From NCBI GenBank assembly GCA_030532815.1, contig JAUNKI010000028.1, positions 1 to 8,088 on the forward strand: a stretch of 8,088 nt of DNA, in the 5' to 3' direction. The DNA comes from Leptotrichiaceae bacterium. GTDB lineage: Bacteria; Fusobacteriota; Fusobacteriia; Fusobacteriales; Leptotrichiaceae. Positions 7,013 through 8,088 of this stretch are shown here, one piece after another. How positions within the stretch are numbered: position 1 is the first letter of the stretch; each line of letters opens with the position of its first letter. A program made the translations under genes and the position numbers. The notes under the pieces were generated by a model, which was given only the letters and a program-made list of their open reading frames with translations, did no database searches and was not told where the DNA came from.

Positions 7013-7053
7013 GTAAGAAAAACGGTATTTCCAGCCTAAAAAGGAAAATCGTT
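7013..7053 (-). terminator. Candidate minus-strand terminator
   Basis: Bases 7021-7032 (AACGGTATTTCC) pair with 7043-7053 (GGAAAATCGTT) through 11 pairs, with one bulged A at 7027, one G-U pair and a 10-nt loop. Read on the minus strand, the stem is followed by TTTTTCTT, as an intrinsic terminator should be. On the plus strand it is followed by ATAAAAAAA, so it would not stop the rdgB/DJ-1 transcript. It lies about 230 nt beyond the gntR stop and would catch read-through from that gene. Confidence 0.5.
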
Positions 7054-7086
7054 ATAAAAAAATCATAAAAATAAATAAGTATAATT

Positions 7087-7101
7087 TGTCATAGATAAGT
7101 A
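7087..7101 (+). repeat. Direct repeat, copy 2 (TGTCATAGATAAGTA)
   Basis: This copy differs from 6946-6960 only at bases 5-6 (AT for TC). The two lie 141 bp apart and bracket the structured part of the intergenic region. It ends 13 bp before the left AGCTG flank of the MITE-like element. Confidence 0.4.
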
Positions 7102-7114
7102 AAAACCAAAAATC

Positions 7115-7119
7115 AGCTG
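7115..7119. repeat. Left target-site duplication (AGCTG)
   Basis: AGCTG directly abuts the left inverted repeat and is repeated at 7269-7273 beyond the right one. A 5-bp duplication is within the range made by DDE transposases. Because AGCT is itself a palindrome, part of the match could instead be an extension of the inverted repeat. Confidence 0.55.
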
Positions 7120-7268
7120 GGGCTGTCTCATAAGGTATAAAAACATATTCAATCATAAATTTTATATATTTTCTATTTTTATAAAATCAGTAAAAATAAT
7201 ATCTTTTAGTTTTTAAAAATATATAATACTTATAGTTGGAAAATTATTTTTGACTTATGAGACAGCCC
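7120..7268. mobile_element. 149-bp MITE-like element with 15-bp perfect terminal inverted repeats
   Basis: GGGCTGTCTCATAAG (7120-7134) is the exact reverse complement of CTTATGAGACAGCCC (7254-7268). The interior (7135-7253) is about 119 bp of very AT-rich, non-coding DNA, far too short for a transposase, so the element would be non-autonomous. It is flanked by AGCTG on both sides. GGCTGTCTCA-type ends resemble those of some DDE insertion sequences of low-GC bacteria (from memory, IS1182-like), but the parent family cannot be fixed here. It sits between two convergent genes, 11 bp from the gntR stop codon. An alternative reading is a single long inverted repeat of about 25 bp that includes the flanks and acts as a hairpin. 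Confidence 0.7.
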
Positions 7269-7273
7269 AGCTG
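7269..7273. repeat. Right target-site duplication (AGCTG)
   Basis: This copy matches 7115-7119 exactly. Joining the outer flanks through one AGCTG gives AAAATCAGCTGATTTT, a perfect 16-bp palindrome that would have been the pre-insertion target. Confidence 0.55.
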
Positions 7274-7279
7274 ATTTTG

Positions 7280-7942
7280 TTATATATTTAAATTATTCAG
7301 ATTTTTAAAAAAGTCCATTTGTGCAGCTTCCACATGTTTTTCACACAGTTCCTTAATAGTTTCGATAGAAATTTCATCATTTAAAATGAGGTCAATTATG
7401 TCTATATGCTCTTCTATGGCTTCCAATCTACGATTATCAGGACCATATAAAACTTTTCTAATACGTTCCAGATGGTCATAAACTAATGTCATCTGCCTTG
7501 AAAAAAAGAAATTTCCGCAATTTTCGGCAAAAAAGTATTTATAACCTCCGTAAAGCTTATCGAATTCCACTCCGCTTACTTTATTTTTCTGTCCCATTTT
7601 TTCAAATTTTTTTCTGAAATCCAAAAGGGAAGATTTAAGTTCAGTTCTATCCAGAAATAAAATAGTCAGCTCTACAAGAAGAGGCTCAATTCTTGAACGT
7701 ACCTGAAAAACGTCTTTTATAAGTTTCAAGTCGATTTCGGTTACGGATACCGATTTTCTCGGATTGATAATAACGAAATTTTCATTTTCCAATTGAGAAA
7801 GAGCTTCTTTTACGGGGGTTTTACTTATGGAAAGTTCTTCGGCTATTTTTTTTTCATGTATAATTTCCCTTTCTTTATATTCATTATTTATTATTTTATT
7901 TTTTACATATTCATATGCCAGTATATCCAGTTTTTTTTTCAT
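7280..7942 (-). CDS. GntR-family transcriptional regulator, FadR/FCD type
   Basis: The N-terminal winged helix-turn-helix is clear. With numbering from the ATG at 7942 (220 residues), a first helix lies in LAYEYVKNKI (8-17), and the DNA-contacting part is EKKIAEELSISKTPVKEAL (30-48), followed by the wing (about 55-70). The C-terminal all-helical FCD-like domain (about 73-215) usually binds a metal plus a carboxylate ligand through Asp and three His. Here EEH (His179) and EKH (His203) remain, but the usual D-x-x-F-H before the GN pair (GN at 143-144) reads Y-x-x-Y-K, so half the site seems lost. An in-frame GTG at 7993 would add 17 residues but falls at the predicted transcript start and lacks a Shine-Dalgarno, so the ATG is preferred. 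The gene converges on the DJ-1-like gene, and its target genes are unknown, probably to the right. Confidence 0.85.
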   Translation of the reverse strand: MKKKLDILAYEYVKNKIINNEYKEREIIHEKKIAEELSISKTPVKEALSQLENENFVIINPRKSVSVTEIDLKLIKDVFQVRSRIEPLLVELTILFLDRTELKSSLLDFRKKFEKMGQKNKVSGVEFDKLYGGYKYFFAENCGNFFFSRQMTLVYDHLERIRKVLYGPDNRRLEAIEEHIDIIDLILNDEISIETIKELCEKHVEAAQMDFFKNLNNLNI

Positions 7943-7983
7943 GTTCTGTACTCTATAATGAGTTTCTCCTCTCCAAAATTCAT
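7939..7983 (-). other. Possible 14-codon leader ORF overlapping the regulator start
   Basis: On the minus strand an ATG at 7983 opens 14 codons (M-N-F-G-E-E-K-L-I-I-E-Y-R-T) and a TGA at 7941-7939. That TGA overlaps the regulator's ATG as ATGA. A strong Shine-Dalgarno-like GGAGAGGAG (7974-7966) lies inside this frame but 23 nt from the regulator ATG, too far for direct use. The leader ORF itself starts about 8-10 nt from the predicted transcript start, with no Shine-Dalgarno. Translational coupling is an inference, and chance is possible at this length. Confidence 0.3.
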
Positions 7984-7997
7984 ATTTTTTCACAATA

Positions 7998-8026
7998 ATT
8001 ATAAGTTATCATAGCTTCATTGTAAT
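7998..8026 (-). promoter_or_regulatory. Promoter of the GntR-family gene
   Basis: Read on the minus strand, ATTACA (8026-8021) and a perfect TATAAT (8003-7998) are 17 bp apart. Transcription would begin near 7991, placing the in-frame GTG at 7993 at or before +1 and arguing for the downstream ATG. A TTGACA (8031-8026) also occurs, but its distance to TATAAT is 22 bp. Confidence 0.55.
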
Positions 8027-8035
8027 GTCAACATT
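8024..8035. promoter_or_regulatory. Candidate GntR-type operator
   Basis: AATGT-CA-ACATT is a 12-bp inverted repeat with GT-N2-AC at its heart, the pattern typical of GntR-superfamily operators. It overlaps the -35 of the regulator's own promoter. Binding there would block transcription, so autorepression is plausible. It could also serve a gene diverging to the right: a TATAAT lies on the plus strand at 8055-8060, but the surrounding DNA is nearly all A and T, so that box means little. Confidence 0.4.
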
Positions 8036-8088
8036 TAAAAATAAAAAAATAAATTATAATTAATTTAAATTTAAAAAAATTTATATTT

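Larger units (their letters stand above)
6858..7114. other. Gene-free, AT-rich convergent intergenic region with secondary structure
   Basis: No coding frame is convincing here. The plus-strand operon ends at 6857 without a strong GC-rich terminator. A weak hairpin TTTGAAA-GATTT-TTTCAAA (6895-6913) has no U-tract. A 9-bp stem, CAGATAAAT (6972-6980) with ATTTGTCTG (6991-6999) and one G-U pair, is enclosed by ACTAT (6967-6971) with ATAGT (7010-7014) and a 10-nt bulge on the right. The T-rich flank needed for a plus-strand terminator is absent. The TGTC-n-n-AGATAAGTA repeats near each end are annotated separately. The region may be decayed mobile DNA. Confidence 0.5.

Noticed and set aside
7793..8014. 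73-residue plus-strand frame opposite the GntR-family gene
   Set aside because: It is a Phe/Tyr/Ile-rich shadow of the regulator and runs through its promoter.
1..8088. CRISPR array, tRNA or rRNA genes
   Set aside because: No regularly spaced repeats, cloverleaf sequences or rRNA-like stretches were seen on either strand.

Overview
The window is a chromosomal segment from a very AT-rich bacterium, roughly two-thirds A+T by eye. AGA arginine and ATA isoleucine codons are frequent. The RecA sequence, the acetyl-branch dap genes and the codon use point to Fusobacteriota, most likely Leptotrichiaceae (Leptotrichia or a close relative). This placement comes from remembered sequence character, not a database search. 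Fusobacterium itself is known for using lanthionine in its wall, so a DAP-pathway pair fits Leptotrichia better.

Layout. Positions 284-2958 hold three same-strand genes: dapB (dihydrodipicolinate reductase), dapH (tetrahydrodipicolinate N-acetyltransferase) and an exported TPR-repeat protein. They end at a clear intrinsic terminator (2982-3014). An extended -10 promoter follows at once and starts a second plus-strand cluster: recA, recX, plsC (1-acylglycerol-3-phosphate acyltransferase), rdgB/HAM1 (XTP/dITP diphosphatase) and a DJ-1/PfpI-like protein. These genes are very close, from a 1-nt overlap to a 31-nt gap, so they probably share a transcript. The recA leader is about 120 nt long. It carries a strong Shine-Dalgarno sequence with no conventional start codon beside it, plus a possible stem-loop.

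The 422 nt from 6858 to 7279 hold no gene but are structured. They contain a MITE-like element of 149 bp (7120-7268) with perfect 15-bp terminal inverted repeats and flanking AGCTG direct repeats. Removing it and one AGCTG copy restores a perfect 16-bp palindrome directly after the stop codon of the convergent gene, so the element seems to have landed in a terminator hairpin. A second candidate terminator and a pair of 13/15 direct repeats lie further left.

The last gene, on the minus strand (7280-7942), is a GntR-family regulator with a FadR/FCD-type C-terminal domain that appears to lack part of its metal or ligand site. Its promoter overlaps a near-palindrome of the GT-N2-AC type, which suggests autoregulation. 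A 14-codon leader ORF ends in an ATGA overlap with its start codon.

Most of the window is ordinary housekeeping DNA, and I see no complete novel system. The most interesting points are the element inserted in a palindrome, the two leader-region oddities, the unusual RecA L2 loop, and the Ser-for-Cys change at the nucleophile elbow of the DJ-1-like protein.
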